Shown here piece by piece: positions 8,688-17,911 of a DNA stretch of 64,000 nucleotides. This DNA comes from Neobacillus muris (GTDB lineage: Bacteria; Bacillota; Bacilli; Bacillales; Cytobacillaceae). The position numbers were made by a program, and so were the translations under genes. The stretch's first letter is position 1. The number at the start of each line of letters is the position of its first letter. Below the pieces are notes generated by a model. That model had not been told where the DNA came from, made no database searches, and saw only the letters and a list, made by a program, of their open reading frames with translations. The DNA is taken from contig NZ_CALPDF010000006.1 of NCBI RefSeq assembly GCF_943193175.1, positions 62,001-126,000 on the forward strand, given 5' to 3'.

Positions 8688-8819
8688 TTACTCTGCTTTG
8701 CCTAACCGTTTTGCCTCAATGCGCTGCTCAATTTTTTCCAATGCCGCGTTGTCTTTTAAGAGTTGCGATTTATTTTCAGACACCAGTTCTGCGAAAGAAC
8801 GTTTTCTTGGCTTTCTCAT
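8688..8819 (-). CDS. FbpB-like small basic protein
   Basis: A 43-residue basic peptide starting MRKPRKRSFAELVSENKSQL and ending EKIEQRIEAKRLGKAE. The K/R-rich start, the SFxELVxENKxQLL core and the ID-helix resemble the FbpB family of small basic proteins, which in B. subtilis act with the sRNA FsrA in the iron-sparing response. Many Bacillus paralogues carry this pattern without proven iron function. The ATG follows GGAAGGTGAAAAGA. No Fur box was recognised. Confidence 0.7.
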   Translation of the reverse strand: MRKPRKRSFAELVSENKSQLLKDNAALEKIEQRIEAKRLGKAE

Positions 8820-8929
8820 TCTTTTCACCTTCCTTATTAACTATTGTAACAGTAATTATGCCCGGAAACCCTTTCAATTATTACAACTTTTTGAAAATTT
8901 AAGCGTTTTTTAGTTCTTTTTACATAAAA

Positions 8930-8954
8930 AAAGACGTTGATTTCCAACGTCTTT
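8930..8954 (-). terminator. Terminator after the yneN-like gene
   Basis: Stem AAAGACGTTG / CAACGTCTTT with a 5-nt loop, followed on the minus strand by TTTTTATG, 6 nt past the stop codon. Confidence 0.85.
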
Positions 8955-8959
8955 CCTTC

Positions 8960-9496
8960 CTACTTTAAATTCCCTGCATATTCCTTCATCTGTTCCAATG
9001 TCATCGATCCGGAGATTTTATTCTGGATGATTCCTTTGCTATCAATAAAATAGCTGGTCGGAATAGATAGAACCCGGTACTTTTCGTTCACAGAGTCTTC
9101 GCTATCCAGAAGGATTGGGAAAGTCAGTTTGTATTCATCTACAAAGGCTTGAACATCATATTGCGGGTCAATATTAATGGCGAGAATGGCAATATCATCC
9201 CCAACCACTTGATGGAATTTTTCCATGTCCGGCATTTCCGCCTTGCATGGAGGGCACCATGTAGCCCAAAAGTTTATCATGACCTTTTTTCCTTTTAAAT
9301 CAGAAAGTTTAACCGTTTCACCAGTCAAGGTCTTTAATTCAAAATCCGGTGCTTTATCTTTTATGGCCAACCCTTCATCAGCCGCAGTAGCTGTGCCAGC
9401 GTTATCGGGGGTTTCTGTTTCTTTATTCACGGCCTGCACAATTGCCACAGTCAATAAACTAATCAAAATCACTGCAGCAATGACCTTTTTGATCAT
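8960..9496 (-). CDS. yneN: Membrane-anchored thiol-disulfide oxidoreductase (YneN/ResA/TlpA type)
   Basis: A 178-residue extracytoplasmic thioredoxin-fold protein. Residues 5-23 form the N-terminal membrane anchor. The redox site is WATWCPPCKAEMP near residue 76-88, and the cis-Pro loop is SIPTSYFID near 147. Such proteins reduce disulfides on the outer face, for example in apocytochrome c (ResA) or spore-cortex assembly (StoA). Position upstream of tlp/sspN and downstream of the citB region fits YneN. It is monocistronic with its own terminator. Confidence 0.88.
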   Translation of the reverse strand: MIKKVIAAVILISLLTVAIVQAVNKETETPDNAGTATAADEGLAIKDKAPDFELKTLTGETVKLSDLKGKKVMINFWATWCPPCKAEMPDMEKFHQVVGDDIAILAINIDPQYDVQAFVDEYKLTFPILLDSEDSVNEKYRVLSIPTSYFIDSKGIIQNKISGSMTLEQMKEYAGNLK

Positions 9497-9623
9497 CCCG
9501 AATCACTCCTTCATTGTTTATCCGCTACATAGAATTTTACACTATTACCCCTATCATAACAAAGCTTGTAAATTTGCCTATTTTGTGAATAATGCTGGAT
9601 TATGGATTGAAGGCATGACATGC

Positions 9624-11360
9624 TTACATTTTTTCAGCCATAAGCTGTTTTTTCTGTTTTAGAAGTTGGTTAAATTCTTTATCCAGGGCCATGTACTTCG
9701 GATCCTTAGAATCGATTAAAGCGAATTCGCCAAGAATGGCAGCTATTCGATTTTCAATAATCATTAACGATTCTTTCTGATCTTCCTTTGTCTGTGTCGG
9801 CTGTTTATTAAAATACTCTTCTGCCGTCATTTCCAGCCGTTTGATTTGCTGCTCTTCAAACACTAAAAGCCGATTGCAAAGTTTCGCTAAAAAATAATAA
9901 TCGTGGGAAACGATAAGAATGGTTCCTGTGAAATCCGCCAAAGTTGTTTCTAGCTGTTCCCGGCTTGGCAAATCAAGATGGTTTGTCGGCTCATCTAATA
10001 GAAGGACATCGTAGTCTTTCATTAGTATATCGGCAAGCTTGACCCGCGTCCGTTCACCTAGACTCAAATGCCCGATAGGCTTTAAAATCTGCGGATCTTT
10101 TAAGCCTAAGTTTGCCAAGATGGTTCTTGCCTTGAAGATTCTCTCCCTGTCTGTTAACCCCATTGCCTCCAAGACATTTTTATCACTAGGCAGATCCTTA
10201 ACATCCTGGCTTAAGCAGGCAATTTTCATCGATTTGCTGCACCAAAGTGCCCCTTCTGATGGAGCTTCTTCCCCGAGGATCATTTTTATCAAAGTCGTTT
10301 TTCCACAGCCATTTTCACCTATTAGGCCGATTCGTTCACCGTGATTAACATAAAAATTGGCATGGTGGAATAAGGGACGCTTGGGAAAACTTTTAGCAAG
10401 CTGGTTCGCCTCTAAAATCCGCTTGCCTCTTTTTCCCTGATTTTCAAATTCAAATCTCACTTTTGCTTCATCCGCAGGCTTCTCAACCTTGTTTTTGGAT
10501 AACTCGTTTTGCAGCCGTTTCATTTTAGATTTTATTTGGTTGTCCAGCTTCTTAGCTTTTACACGATGGTATTCTTTAAATCCATCCTGCCGTTTGGCCG
10601 GACCGGTGCTTTTCTTGGTGGAATCACGATGTGCCTTCTCTGACCATGACTTTAATTGATTCATCTGTTGTTCAATTTTTTCAATTTGCCGCTGCTGTAC
10701 CTCATATTGATGTGACTGGCTTTCGATTCGTTTCTTTTTTTCTTCCTGATAAGCACTGTAATTTCCTTTATAAAAATGGATGTTTCCGCTCTCCAATTCA
10801 AAAATGCGATTCACCGTTTGATTAAGAAAATGGCGGTCATGAGAGATGATCAAAACGGGACCAGTAAATCTTTTCAATTCCTTCACTAGCCAGCCAAGTC
10901 CTTTAAAATCTAAATGGTTCGTTGGTTCGTCCAAGATTAGGAAATCTGGTTTTGATGCCCAAACCATGGATATGGCTAGCTTCAACTTTTCACCGCCGCT
11001 TAAATGGACAAGCCGGGATTCCTCCCAGTCTTTTACTTTGCTAAGACCCAATTGACTTGCGATATGAAATAATTCCTCTTCAGCACCGCCTGCCAGAGAA
11101 TTTTCAAAATCATTGGTCTCATAATCAATTGATTGAGACAGATAACCAATCTTTAACTTATTTGGTTTCTCAACTACACCATTATCAGGAGGAATTTTGC
11201 CAAACAAAATATTGGCCAGGGTGGTCTTGCCCGCCCCATTATAACCAACCAGCCCAATTCGATCGCCTGCTTGAATTTCAAAACTGGCATTGTCAAGAAT
11301 CTTTTTTAATTCAAAGCTTTTTTCAATACCTTTGCCTTTTATTATTGTTTTTGTATGCAT
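9624..11360 (-). CDS. ABC-F ATPase of the antibiotic-resistance (Vml/Lsa/Vga-like) type
   Basis: A 578-residue soluble protein with two ABC ATPase domains and no membrane segment. First Walker A GYNGAGKTT near 38 and signature HLSGGEKLK near 124; second Walker A GENGCGKTT near 345 and signature LSLGERTRVK near 431. The inter-domain linker (about 195-300) is long, charged and helical, as in ABC-F proteins that insert into the ribosomal E site, and a C-terminal helical extension follows. ABC-F proteins of this build protect ribosomes from lincosamide, streptogramin A or pleuromutilin drugs. The gene has a ~250-nt leader with a short upstream ORF and alternative pairings (see 11361-11632), typical for drug-inducible members. 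The exact drug range cannot be read from sequence. Confidence 0.82.
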   Translation of the reverse strand: MHTKTIIKGKGIEKSFELKKILDNASFEIQAGDRIGLVGYNGAGKTTLANILFGKIPPDNGVVEKPNKLKIGYLSQSIDYETNDFENSLAGGAEEELFHIASQLGLSKVKDWEESRLVHLSGGEKLKLAISMVWASKPDFLILDEPTNHLDFKGLGWLVKELKRFTGPVLIISHDRHFLNQTVNRIFELESGNIHFYKGNYSAYQEEKKKRIESQSHQYEVQQRQIEKIEQQMNQLKSWSEKAHRDSTKKSTGPAKRQDGFKEYHRVKAKKLDNQIKSKMKRLQNELSKNKVEKPADEAKVRFEFENQGKRGKRILEANQLAKSFPKRPLFHHANFYVNHGERIGLIGENGCGKTTLIKMILGEEAPSEGALWCSKSMKIACLSQDVKDLPSDKNVLEAMGLTDRERIFKARTILANLGLKDPQILKPIGHLSLGERTRVKLADILMKDYDVLLLDEPTNHLDLPSREQLETTLADFTGTILIVSHDYYFLAKLCNRLLVFEEQQIKRLEMTAEEYFNKQPTQTKEDQKESLMIIENRIAAILGEFALIDSKDPKYMALDKEFNQLLKQKKQLMAEKM

Positions 11361-11632
11361 AAAAAAACCCCTTCAAGTGACCTGAAGAGAGTTTATGTCG
11401 AGAAAATCCTTTATTAAGACATCAGCAAATAGACCTTTATAAGGGTTTATAAGTCAATGCATAGATTGATTCGGACATAAAAAAGGACACACTAATCCTA
11501 TTCTTCAGGTTCACATTTTCGTTTAATTCGAATTCATGTACTGAAAAATAAGATTAAAATTTCATCGGCCCTTTGTTCATTCCTTTACCTTAAGTTATTT
11601 ATATTTTATTTTATTCCATTCATGTTTGTCAA
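11361..11632 (-). promoter_or_regulatory. Attenuator-like leader of the ABC-F gene, with promoter and leader peptide
   Basis: On the minus strand: promoter TTGACA (11632-11627) with TAAAAT 18 nt later; an 8-codon ORF, MNKGPMKF, at 11580-11554 after AAGGTAAAGG; then nested complementary segments. ACCTGAAGA (11510-11502) can pair with TCTTCAGGT (11388-11380), and inside that TTTATGTC (11481-11474) with GACATAAA (11399-11392). TCTTCAGGT overlaps a hairpin (11387-11371) lying against the GAAGGGG ribosome binding site and T7 run. The layout fits ribosome-stalling control of an antibiotic-resistance ABC-F gene; the mechanism is inferred. Confidence 0.7.
11554..11580 (-). CDS. Putative leader peptide of the ABC-F gene (8 residues)
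   Basis: ATG-AAC-AAA-GGG-CCG-ATG-AAA-TTT-stop, preceded by AAGGTAAAGGA. It is the first ORF on the transcript of the ABC-F gene and would be the ribosome-stalling sensor if the leader is a translation-coupled attenuator. Confidence 0.55.
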   Translation of the reverse strand: MNKGPMKF

Positions 11633-11646
11633 TTCTTTATAAAAAA

Positions 11647-11673
11647 ACACCACGTCCTTAAAGGACATGGTGT
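11647..11673 (-). terminator. Terminator after aconitase gene
   Basis: Stem ACACCATGTCC / GGACGTGGTGT read on the minus strand with T7 tail, just past the stop at 11685. Confidence 0.85.
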
Positions 11674-11684
11674 CTATTAAACTA

Positions 11685-14390
11685 TTAAGCTTGTAATTTT
11701 TCACGAAGAACCATTTGCAGGATTCCACCGTGGCGATAGTAATCAATTTCAACTTCTGAGTCAAAACGCACGATTACTTCAAATTCTTTCTTATTGCCGC
11801 TTTCATCTGTTGCAGTTACTTTAACAAGATCACGCGGCTTTACATTTTCATCCACTTGTACTTCGAATGTTTCTTTACCCGTTAAACCCAGTGTTTCAGC
11901 GTTGTCGCCATCTTTGAATTGAAGCGGAAGTACACCCATTAACACTAGGTTAGAACGGTGGATCCGTTCAAAGCTTTCAGCAAGAACGGTTTTGATGCCG
12001 AGCAGGTTAGTACCTTTAGCAGCCCAGTCACGAGAAGAGCCCATTCCGTAATCTTTGCCGGCAAGGACCATTAGACCAGTACCATCTTCTTTGTACTTCA
12101 TGCAAGCATCGTAGATGGAAGTAACTTCACCAGTTGGCCAGTAAGTTGTGAAGCCGCCTTCTGTGCCTGGTGCGATTTGGTTACGAATCCGGATGTTTGC
12201 GAAAGTACCGCGCATCATAACTTCATGGTTACCGCGGCGAGAACCATAAGAGTTAAAGTCACGTGGCTGAACGCCTTTTTCTAACAGATATTTACCAGCT
12301 GGAGTGTTTTTACCAATAGCTCCGGCAGGCGAGATATGGTCAGTTGTGACAGAATCACCAAACTTGCCAACAACCCGAAGACCGGTTAAAGGCTCAACTG
12401 TGCCTGGTTCTGGTGATAAGCCTTCAAAGAATGGCGGATTTGCAATATAAGTAGAATTTTCATCCCAAGAATATAAAGGCTCATTGCTAGTTTTGATTTG
12501 GTTCCAGCGTTCGTTATCACCAAATACGTTCTCATATTCTTTACGGAATAATTCCGGTGTAACTGTCCGTTTTACCACATCATAAATTTCAGAAGTGGAT
12601 GGCCAAATGTCTTTAAAGAACACATCATTGCCATCTTTATCCTTGCCGATTGGCTCTGAAGCAAAATCAATATTCACTGTACCTGCTAAGGCATAGGCTA
12701 CAACAAGCGGAGGTGAAGCAAGATAGTTTGCTTTTACAAGCGGATGAATACGTCCTTCGAAGTTACGGTTACCGGAAAGAACAGATGTAACTAACAGGTC
12801 GTTTTCCGCAATTGTCTTTTCGATTTCTTCTTTTAATGGACCGGAGTTACCGATACATGTTGTGCAGCCATAACCTACAAGGTTAAAGCCGATTTGTTCT
12901 AAGTATGGTAGTAAACCAGAATCACGTAGATATCCAGTTACAACCTTAGAACCAGGTGCTAAAGAAGTTTTTACAAACTTAGGAACTTCCATTCCCAACT
13001 CGACTGCTTTTTTCGCAACAAGTCCTGCACCAACTAGAACATATGGGTTAGATGTATTGGTACAGCTTGTGATAGAAGCGATCGCAACGGCACCTGTTTT
13101 AATGGCAGCTTCATCACCATTATTAAATTTAACCACTGCTGACTTTTCAAGCTCATCTGCTTGTAAGCCGAAGCCTTGGTTTCCTTGTGGAGCAGAAACG
13201 GCCTTGACGAATTCTTCCTTCATTTTGGAAAGAGGAATTAAGTCTTGAGGACGTTTAGGTCCAGAAAGGTTGGCTTCAATTTCAGCAAGGTCAATTTCAA
13301 TGACATCTGTATATACAGGCTCAAACGAAGGATCAAAGAATAATCCATTTGCTTTGCAATATTCTTCTACAACTTTAATTTGCTCATCGTCACGGCCAGT
13401 TAACCGCATATATGCAAGTGACTCATCGTCAATTGCAAAGAACCCGCAAGTTGCGCCGTATTCTGGAGCCATGTTAGCAATCGTTGCACGGTCAGCTAGC
13501 GGCAGAGAAGACACACCAGGTCCGAAATATTCCACGAATTTACCGACTACACCATGTTTACGAAGTACTTGGGTTACCTTTAATGCAAGGTCAGTTGCGG
13601 TTGCACCATTTGGAAGTTCTCCAATTAGCTTAACACCGACAACTTCTGGCACTGGAAAATAGGAAGGCTGTCCAAGCATGCCAGCTTCAGCTTCAATACC
13701 GCCAACGCCCCAGCCAAGAACGCCAAGTCCGTTAATCATAGTTGTATGAGAGTCTGTTCCTACTAAAGTATCAGGATAGGTCTCTAGTTCTCCATCAACT
13801 TCTGCAACATGGACGACATCAGCCAAATACTCAAGGTTTACTTGATGTACGATACCGGTTGCCGGCGGAACGGCACGATAGTTGTTAAACGCTTTTTGTG
13901 CCCAGCTTAGGAACTGGTAACGCTCAGCATTCCGTTCAAATTCAAGATCCATATTCACAGCTAGAGAATCTGGTGTACCATAAGCATCGACCTGGACAGA
14001 GTGGTCGATTACAAGGTCAACGGTCTTTTCCGGATTGATTTTGTCCGGATCCCCGCCTAGGTCTGCCATGGCTTTTCTTAATGAAGCAAGGTCAACGACC
14101 GCAGGCACACCTGTAAAGTCTTGAAGAATAACACGTGATGGCTTGAATGGAACATCCACTTCTTTCAGCTCATCTGTTCCCCATTTAGCTAAGTTTTCAA
14201 CATGCTCTTTCGTAATAACACGGCCATCATATTGACGCAGCACGGATTCAAGCAATACCTTAACAGAATAAGGCAATTTAGTTACTTGGCCAACGCCGGC
14301 CTCTTCTAATGCACGTAAACGGTAGTAGTTATAGCGTTTGCCGTTTGCTTCAAATGAAGAACGTGCATTAAACACATCATTTTTCACCAT
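11685..14390 (-). CDS. acnA: Aconitate hydratase
   Basis: A 901-residue cytosolic aconitase (CitB in B. subtilis) converting citrate to isocitrate in the TCA cycle; the apo form of family members binds iron-responsive mRNA. The 4Fe-4S ligands are in [11 protein letters not shown] (near 437) and [10 protein letters not shown] (near 503-510). The swivel domain contains [10 protein letters not shown] near 777. Length is that of the AcnA/IRP type. The ATG follows AAGGGGGTAAAAAC. Upstream lies an inverted repeat resembling a CcpC site. Monocistronic with a strong terminator. Confidence 0.97.
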   Translation of the reverse strand: MVKNDVFNARSSFEANGKRYNYYRLRALEEAGVGQVTKLPYSVKVLLESVLRQYDGRVITKEHVENLAKWGTDELKEVDVPFKPSRVILQDFTGVPAVVDLASLRKAMADLGGDPDKINPEKTVDLVIDHSVQVDAYGTPDSLAVNMDLEFERNAERYQFLSWAQKAFNNYRAVPPATGIVHQVNLEYLADVVHVAEVDGELETYPDTLVGTDSHTTMINGLGVLGWGVGGIEAEAGMLGQPSYFPVPEVVGVKLIGELPNGATATDLALKVTQVLRKHGVVGKFVEYFGPGVSSLPLADRATIANMAPEYGATCGFFAIDDESLAYMRLTGRDDEQIKVVEEYCKANGLFFDPSFEPVYTDVIEIDLAEIEANLSGPKRPQDLIPLSKMKEEFVKAVSAPQGNQGFGLQADELEKSAVVKFNNGDEAAIKTGAVAIASITSCTNTSNPYVLVGAGLVAKKAVELGMEVPKFVKTSLAPGSKVVTGYLRDSGLLPYLEQIGFNLVGYGCTTCIGNSGPLKEEIEKTIAENDLLVTSVLSGNRNFEGRIHPLVKANYLASPPLVVAYALAGTVNIDFASEPIGKDKDGNDVFFKDIWPSTSEIYDVVKRTVTPELFRKEYENVFGDNERWNQIKTSNEPLYSWDENSTYIANPPFFEGLSPEPGTVEPLTGLRVVGKFGDSVTTDHISPAGAIGKNTPAGKYLLEKGVQPRDFNSYGSRRGNHEVMMRGTFANIRIRNQIAPGTEGGFTTYWPTGEVTSIYDACMKYKEDGTGLMVLAGKDYGMGSSRDWAAKGTNLLGIKTVLAESFERIHRSNLVLMGVLPLQFKDGDNAETLGLTGKETFEVQVDENVKPRDLVKVTATDESGNKKEFEVIVRFDSEVEIDYYRHGGILQMVLREKLQA

Positions 14391-14502
14391 GTTTTTACCC
14401 CCTTATTCGTATTCATTCACACATAAATGAAAAGTTCGAATATTCCCATTCGGCTTAACTTTTCTCACAACTCTAATCTTAATACAAGCGATTACATAAG
14501 TA

Positions 14503-14520
14503 AATAACAAGAAAGTTATT
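14503..14520 (-). promoter_or_regulatory. Candidate CcpC-type dyad upstream of acnA
   Basis: AATAAC-TTTCTT-GTTATT, a perfect 6-bp dyad with 6-nt centre about 115 nt upstream of the acnA ATG. In B. subtilis CcpC represses citB through an ATAA-N7-TTAT dyad plus a downstream half site; the sequence here is close (N8), and a CTTAT half element follows at about 14495. The assignment is by analogy. Confidence 0.45.
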
Positions 14521-14710
14521 GTGTTTGATAAGTTTTTCTTATTTTATTTTATGTAATTTGTTCGGAATATTTTGAAAACACAACAACCAACTTGGATATC
14601 ATGCAATCACTTAACCCGAGGAATATTCTCTATTATTATGGCAAAAAAATTTTAATTTGTCATTTATTTCGCATGAATGGAAATAGTAAAAATAATAGGA
14701 GGTGAATCGA

Positions 14711-14860
14711 ATGGCAAAAGGGAAGGCGAATCACGTCAGACCTGGAATGAATGCGGCAAAAGCCCAAGGTAAGGGTGCAGGCTTTAATGAAGAAATGGGA
14801 ATGGAACCATTGACAGAAATGGAAAAACGCAACAATAAAAAAAGGAAGAAAAATCAATAG
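14711..14860 (+). CDS. sspO: Small acid-soluble spore protein O
   Basis: A 49-residue basic protein: [20 protein letters not shown], then [28 protein letters not shown]. The sequence matches SspO (CotK), a minor spore-core protein. A strong AGGAGGTG ribosome binding site precedes the ATG. It sits divergent from aconitase as in B. subtilis and ends in a clear terminator. Confidence 0.95.
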   Translation: MAKGKANHVRPGMNAAKAQGKGAGFNEEMGMEPLTEMEKRNNKKRKKNQ

Positions 14861-14879
14861 TACCCTTAATACAGCTAAA

Positions 14880-14906
14880 AAAAGCGGAATTTGATTTTCC
14901 GCTTTT
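14880..14906. terminator. Terminator after sspO
   Basis: Stem AAAGCGGAA / TTCCGCTTT followed by T6; lies between the converging sspO and the 89-residue gene and can serve both. Confidence 0.8.
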
Positions 14907-14924
14907 TTAACATTGGCATTTGCT

Positions 14925-15194
14925 TTAATCATCGATATTTACTTCTGACACGATATTCTGCAAATCTTTCTGGAATCGTTCCAGCTGTGCTCTTTGTGTT
15001 TCTGATGCTACTTCAAGGGCATTTTCAATTTGTTGGTACGCTTCATTCACTTCATTTTTTAAATGTTTCAGTTGATGGCCATAATTGGCACTGTCGCTGA
15101 CAATCGTTTCATATAAGCCTTGCGCATTTTCAAATCCCTGCTGGGCAGCTTGAAAAGCTTCCTGTTTATTCTTATTATAAGGATTTCTTTGCAT
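14925..15194 (-). CDS. Hypothetical helical protein between sspO and sspP
   Basis: An 89-residue soluble, acidic, strongly helical protein starting MQRNPYNKNKQEAF and rich in Gln, Glu and Asn with heptad-like hydrophobic spacing (NAQGLYETIV..LKHLKNEVNEAYQQIENAL). Start chosen at 15194 because AAGGAGGA lies 6 nt upstream; a longer frame begins further out without a better site. No known domain was recognised. Its place between two sigma-G-type spore genes suggests a sporulation role, which is inference only. Confidence 0.7.
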   Translation of the reverse strand: MQRNPYNKNKQEAFQAAQQGFENAQGLYETIVSDSANYGHQLKHLKNEVNEAYQQIENALEVASETQRAQLERFQKDLQNIVSEVNIDD

Positions 15195-15304
15195 CGCTGC
15201 TTCCTCCTTCATGTTGTTACCCTTTAAATTGCTCGAGACTCCCAAAAAATATTCAGCATAAAATGACATAATGATTCCATCCTAAGCTTAGAGGAGGGAT
15301 AGAA

Positions 15305-15445
15305 ATGACCAACAAAAATGACGGAACAGATATGCGCAAAAACGCACCAAAGCAGTCTGGCCAGCCAGAGCCGCTCAGTGGTTCCCACAAGGTGAAAAAT
15401 CGTAACCACACTCGCCAAAAAAGCAAATCCCATCATGATATGTGA
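15305..15445 (+). CDS. sspP: Small acid-soluble spore protein P
   Basis: A 46-residue protein, [20 protein letters not shown], then [19 protein letters not shown] and a His-rich end. [19 protein letters not shown] is the SspP (CotL) signature. Ribosome binding site GAGGAGGGATAGAA. It follows the sspO locus as in B. subtilis. Confidence 0.95.
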   Translation: MTNKNDGTDMRKNAPKQSGQPEPLSGSHKVKNRNHTRQKSKSHHDM

Positions 15446-15492
15446 TAAGAAAAGAGCTAACTAAACGGTAAGTGATGCTGAATAAAAATAAC

Positions 15493-15518
15493 GGCTGACT
15501 CAAAAATGTGAGTCAGCC
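15493..15518 (-). terminator. Terminator after selA
   Basis: Stem GGCTGACTCA / TGAGTCAGCC, followed by GTTATTTTTATT on the minus strand. Confidence 0.8.
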
Positions 15519-15532
15519 AAATAAAACAACCG

Positions 15533-16945
15533 CTATTGTCCAACAAAAATTAAAGCATCCAACAAGGTCTCTTCCTCATCTTCTGCAACCGTTCTTAAAT
15601 CGATAATAAATTCATCCTTTTGAATTCTGCCGACAATCGCCGGGCTGGTTTCTGTTCGCAGCTTTCTCCCCAGCTGCTCAGCTGTTAACGTATGATCCTT
15701 TAAAGCAATCACTGCAGTAGGAAGCTCAACATCGGGCATCGTCCCGCCGCCAACCTGGCTTGTATCAGAAAAAATTGTTGCTTGATAGCGATTTGTCCTT
15801 TGTAATAATTTTGTAACAAAGTGATTGGCTCTTTCGTCTAATTCAGTAGCAGTCTGCATTAAATCACGGATGGCTGGTATATTACGTATGGCCTTTCCTC
15901 CACGGGCATAATCTATTAATGTACCTTCCAGTGCGGCAAGTGTCATTTTATCTACTCGGACGACCCGGGCCAATTGATGTTTCTTCAATTGGTCAATAAT
16001 AGCTTTTTTTCCGGCAATGATTCCCGCTTGCGGACCGCCAAGCAGTTTATCGCCGCTAAAGGTAACAACATCTGCCCCCATGTCAAGAACCTCTTTTACC
16101 AGCGGCTCCTCGCCAATGCCATATGTCCGAAAGTCAAACAAAGCACCGCTGCCGAGGTCTTCGTAGAAAATGACCCCCTCCTGGCTTCGCGTAAGCTGAA
16201 TAAGTTCCTCTGTCTCAACTGATTTAGTAAAGCCGATTACCTTAAAATTGCTGGTATGGACTTTCATAATGATTCCTGTTTCAGTAGTTAGGGCCTTTTC
16301 ATAATCATATAAGTGGGTTTTATTTGTTGTGCCTACCTCCACTAGCTTTGCACCGCTTTCTTCCATAATTGAGGAAATGCGAAAGGAACCGCCGATTTCA
16401 ACCAGTTGTCCCCTGGAAACGATGACTTCTTTATTTTCAGCTAATGCTCTTAGAACTAGGTAAACAGCTGCAGCATTGTTGTTCACCACCATGGCGGCTT
16501 CTGCACCAGTGATTTCTCTGATAAGGCTTTCAATATGGATATGGCGTGATCCTCGTTCTCCTTCTGTTAACTTGTACTCAAGATTGGAATAATTTCGTGC
16601 GGTTTCGACCACATGGTGAATGGCGGTTTCACTTAACCTCGCCCGTCCAAGATTGGTATGCAAAATGGTTCCCGTAGCATTGATGACGCGTTTTAATGTA
16701 TAGGAAAATTGTTGACTGACATGTGCTTTTAAATGCAGAAAAATTTCATCAATAAATGGGGAGGTGCCTGGATCAGCCCCGGTCCAATGGTTATTCATAA
16801 TTGAGTTTCTGATGTTCCCAATCACTTCCTTTAGATGCTTTGTTAGTGAAACAGCATCTAAATCAGTCTCCTCCAAAATTTCCAAAAATCGGCCATGATG
16901 TTGCAGCTCATGGACTGGGGGAATTTCCCTCAAGCTATTTTTCAC
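15533..16945 (-). CDS. selA: L-seryl-tRNA(Sec) selenium transferase
   Basis: A 470-residue PLP enzyme that converts seryl-tRNA(Sec) to selenocysteyl-tRNA(Sec) with selenophosphate. The N-terminal tRNA-binding helical domain starts REIPPVHELQHHGRF; the catalytic part has NATGTILHTNLGRA, VNNNAAAVYLVLRA and the PLP-lysine segment VTFSGDKLLGGPQAG near residue 307-321. Length is that of bacterial SelA. selD and UGA-containing genes lie close by, so the cell decodes UGA as selenocysteine. In many genomes selB follows selA; here selA stands alone and ends in a terminator, so selB and selC must be elsewhere. Confidence 0.96.
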   Translation of the reverse strand: MKNSLREIPPVHELQHHGRFLEILEETDLDAVSLTKHLKEVIGNIRNSIMNNHWTGADPGTSPFIDEIFLHLKAHVSQQFSYTLKRVINATGTILHTNLGRARLSETAIHHVVETARNYSNLEYKLTEGERGSRHIHIESLIREITGAEAAMVVNNNAAAVYLVLRALAENKEVIVSRGQLVEIGGSFRISSIMEESGAKLVEVGTTNKTHLYDYEKALTTETGIIMKVHTSNFKVIGFTKSVETEELIQLTRSQEGVIFYEDLGSGALFDFRTYGIGEEPLVKEVLDMGADVVTFSGDKLLGGPQAGIIAGKKAIIDQLKKHQLARVVRVDKMTLAALEGTLIDYARGGKAIRNIPAIRDLMQTATELDERANHFVTKLLQRTNRYQATIFSDTSQVGGGTMPDVELPTAVIALKDHTLTAEQLGRKLRTETSPAIVGRIQKDEFIIDLRTVAEDEEETLLDALIFVGQ

Positions 16946-17047
16946 AGTAAAAACTCCTTCACATATCCTTGAATAGGACTATTATATCACTTTTTACACC
17001 TTTTTTAACTGACTGAATAGAATGATACAAGCAAGGAGGAAATGGAT

Positions 17048-17452
17048 ATGAGAAAGAAAAAAGTCCAGCCAAATCTGTCTGTTGACGCTGAGCAGATGGA
17101 ACAGTTTTTAAAAAACTACTTTCTGGACCCTTTAACCTCACTGGCAGACCAGCAGCAATTTAGAATCGATATTTATGAAACGGAAGAAAACTGGATTGTC
17201 GAAGCATTCATGGATGAACTTTTGAGTTCAGAAATTACAGTGAAAATCGCTGACACCCAGTTAATTATAAATGCTCAAAAACATACTTATACAAACCCTT
17301 CATCGTTTCCCCAGCGAAGCCGGACCATTGACTTCCCCTTCCCGATCATCAATCATTGTGTTACGGCTGCTTTTCAGAATGGAGTGCTTGAAATCTTTAT
17401 TTCAAAAACAGAGGCCGGTCAAGGGAAAAATCGGTACATTACTTTGCCTTAG
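17048..17452 (+). CDS. cotM: Hsp20/alpha-crystallin-like spore coat protein (CotM-like)
   Basis: A 134-residue protein with a degenerate alpha-crystallin domain: WIVEAFMDELLSSEITVKIADTQLIINA in the middle and FPFPIINHCVTAAFQNGVLEIFISK near the C-terminus, the last being the usual GxL-x-I/V strand. Position beside sspP matches cotM, an outer-coat protein under sigma-K and GerE in B. subtilis. Start at 17048 is preferred over 17042 because AAGGAGGA lies 8 nt upstream of it and only 2 nt from the first ATG. Naming by synteny and fold. Confidence 0.8.
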   Translation: MRKKKVQPNLSVDAEQMEQFLKNYFLDPLTSLADQQQFRIDIYETEENWIVEAFMDELLSSEITVKIADTQLIINAQKHTYTNPSSFPQRSRTIDFPFPIINHCVTAAFQNGVLEIFISKTEAGQGKNRYITLP

Positions 17453-17504
17453 CCCTTTCTTTTTTATATTTAGTTTACATAATAATATTATTATAATTAT
17501 AATT

Positions 17505-17529
17505 CCCCCATGCTATTTCGGCATGAGGG
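17505..17529 (-). terminator. Hairpin after the SelW-like gene
   Basis: Stem CCCTCATGC / GCATGGGGG on the minus strand with an AT-rich, T-poor tail; likely terminator, weaker than most here. Confidence 0.5.
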
Positions 17530-17537
17530 TCACGTTG

Positions 17538-17777
17538 TTATTTTTGGGATATGATTTGAATCATGTCTTCGGTATCAGGAAAGACGCCGGTTTCAAGTTT
17601 GGAGTAAATTTTTTCTCCATTTAAAGTGACTTCAAACGCACCACCGGAGCTAGGGATTAATTCTAATATTCCAATATCACGTCTAAAATGCGTGAACAAT
17701 TCTTCCGCGAAACTCGCGGCTTTTGGAGCATAGTTTCATTGCATGCAAAATTCAACAACAATATGATAGTTTTTCAT
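17538..17777 (-). CDS. SelW/Rdx family selenoprotein (CxxU at residues 11-14)
   Basis: A 79-residue reading frame open only if TGA at 17738-17736 is selenocysteine. It starts MKNYHIVVEFCMQ-U-NYAPKA and continues to LIPSSGGAFEVTLNGEKIYSK and TGVFPDTEDMIQIISQK. The CxxU redox pair after the first strand, the SSGGAFEV segment and the FPD-x-x-x-I end are those of the SelW/SelT/Rdx thioredoxin-like family, in which UGA is common. Sixteen nucleotides after the UGA the RNA forms CCGCGA-GUU-UCGCGG (17719-17705), a good bacterial SECIS candidate with the conserved G/U in the loop. GGGAGG ribosome binding site. It lies between selA and selD, divergent from selD. Function: probable thiol-selenol redox protein, partner unknown. 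Confidence 0.85.
17705..17719 (-). promoter_or_regulatory. Candidate SECIS hairpin of the SelW-like gene
   Basis: Perfect 6-bp stem CCGCGA/UCGCGG with GUU loop, 16 nt past the UGA on the mRNA. Distance and loop fit the bacterial SelB-recognised element. Confidence 0.7.
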
Positions 17778-17911
17778 TTTGGCCTCCCTGTGTTGTAAAA
17801 TATAGTAAGTAGAAATATTTTACCTAGACTATTAGTATTATGCAATTCTTTTGCACTTATCGTGCGGATTCATTAGGAAAGAGGTATACTAGTGGAATGG
17901 AGGTGACCATA

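Noticed and set aside
14925-15269. Longer start for the 89-residue gene
   Set aside because: AAGGAGGA points to the ATG at 15194.
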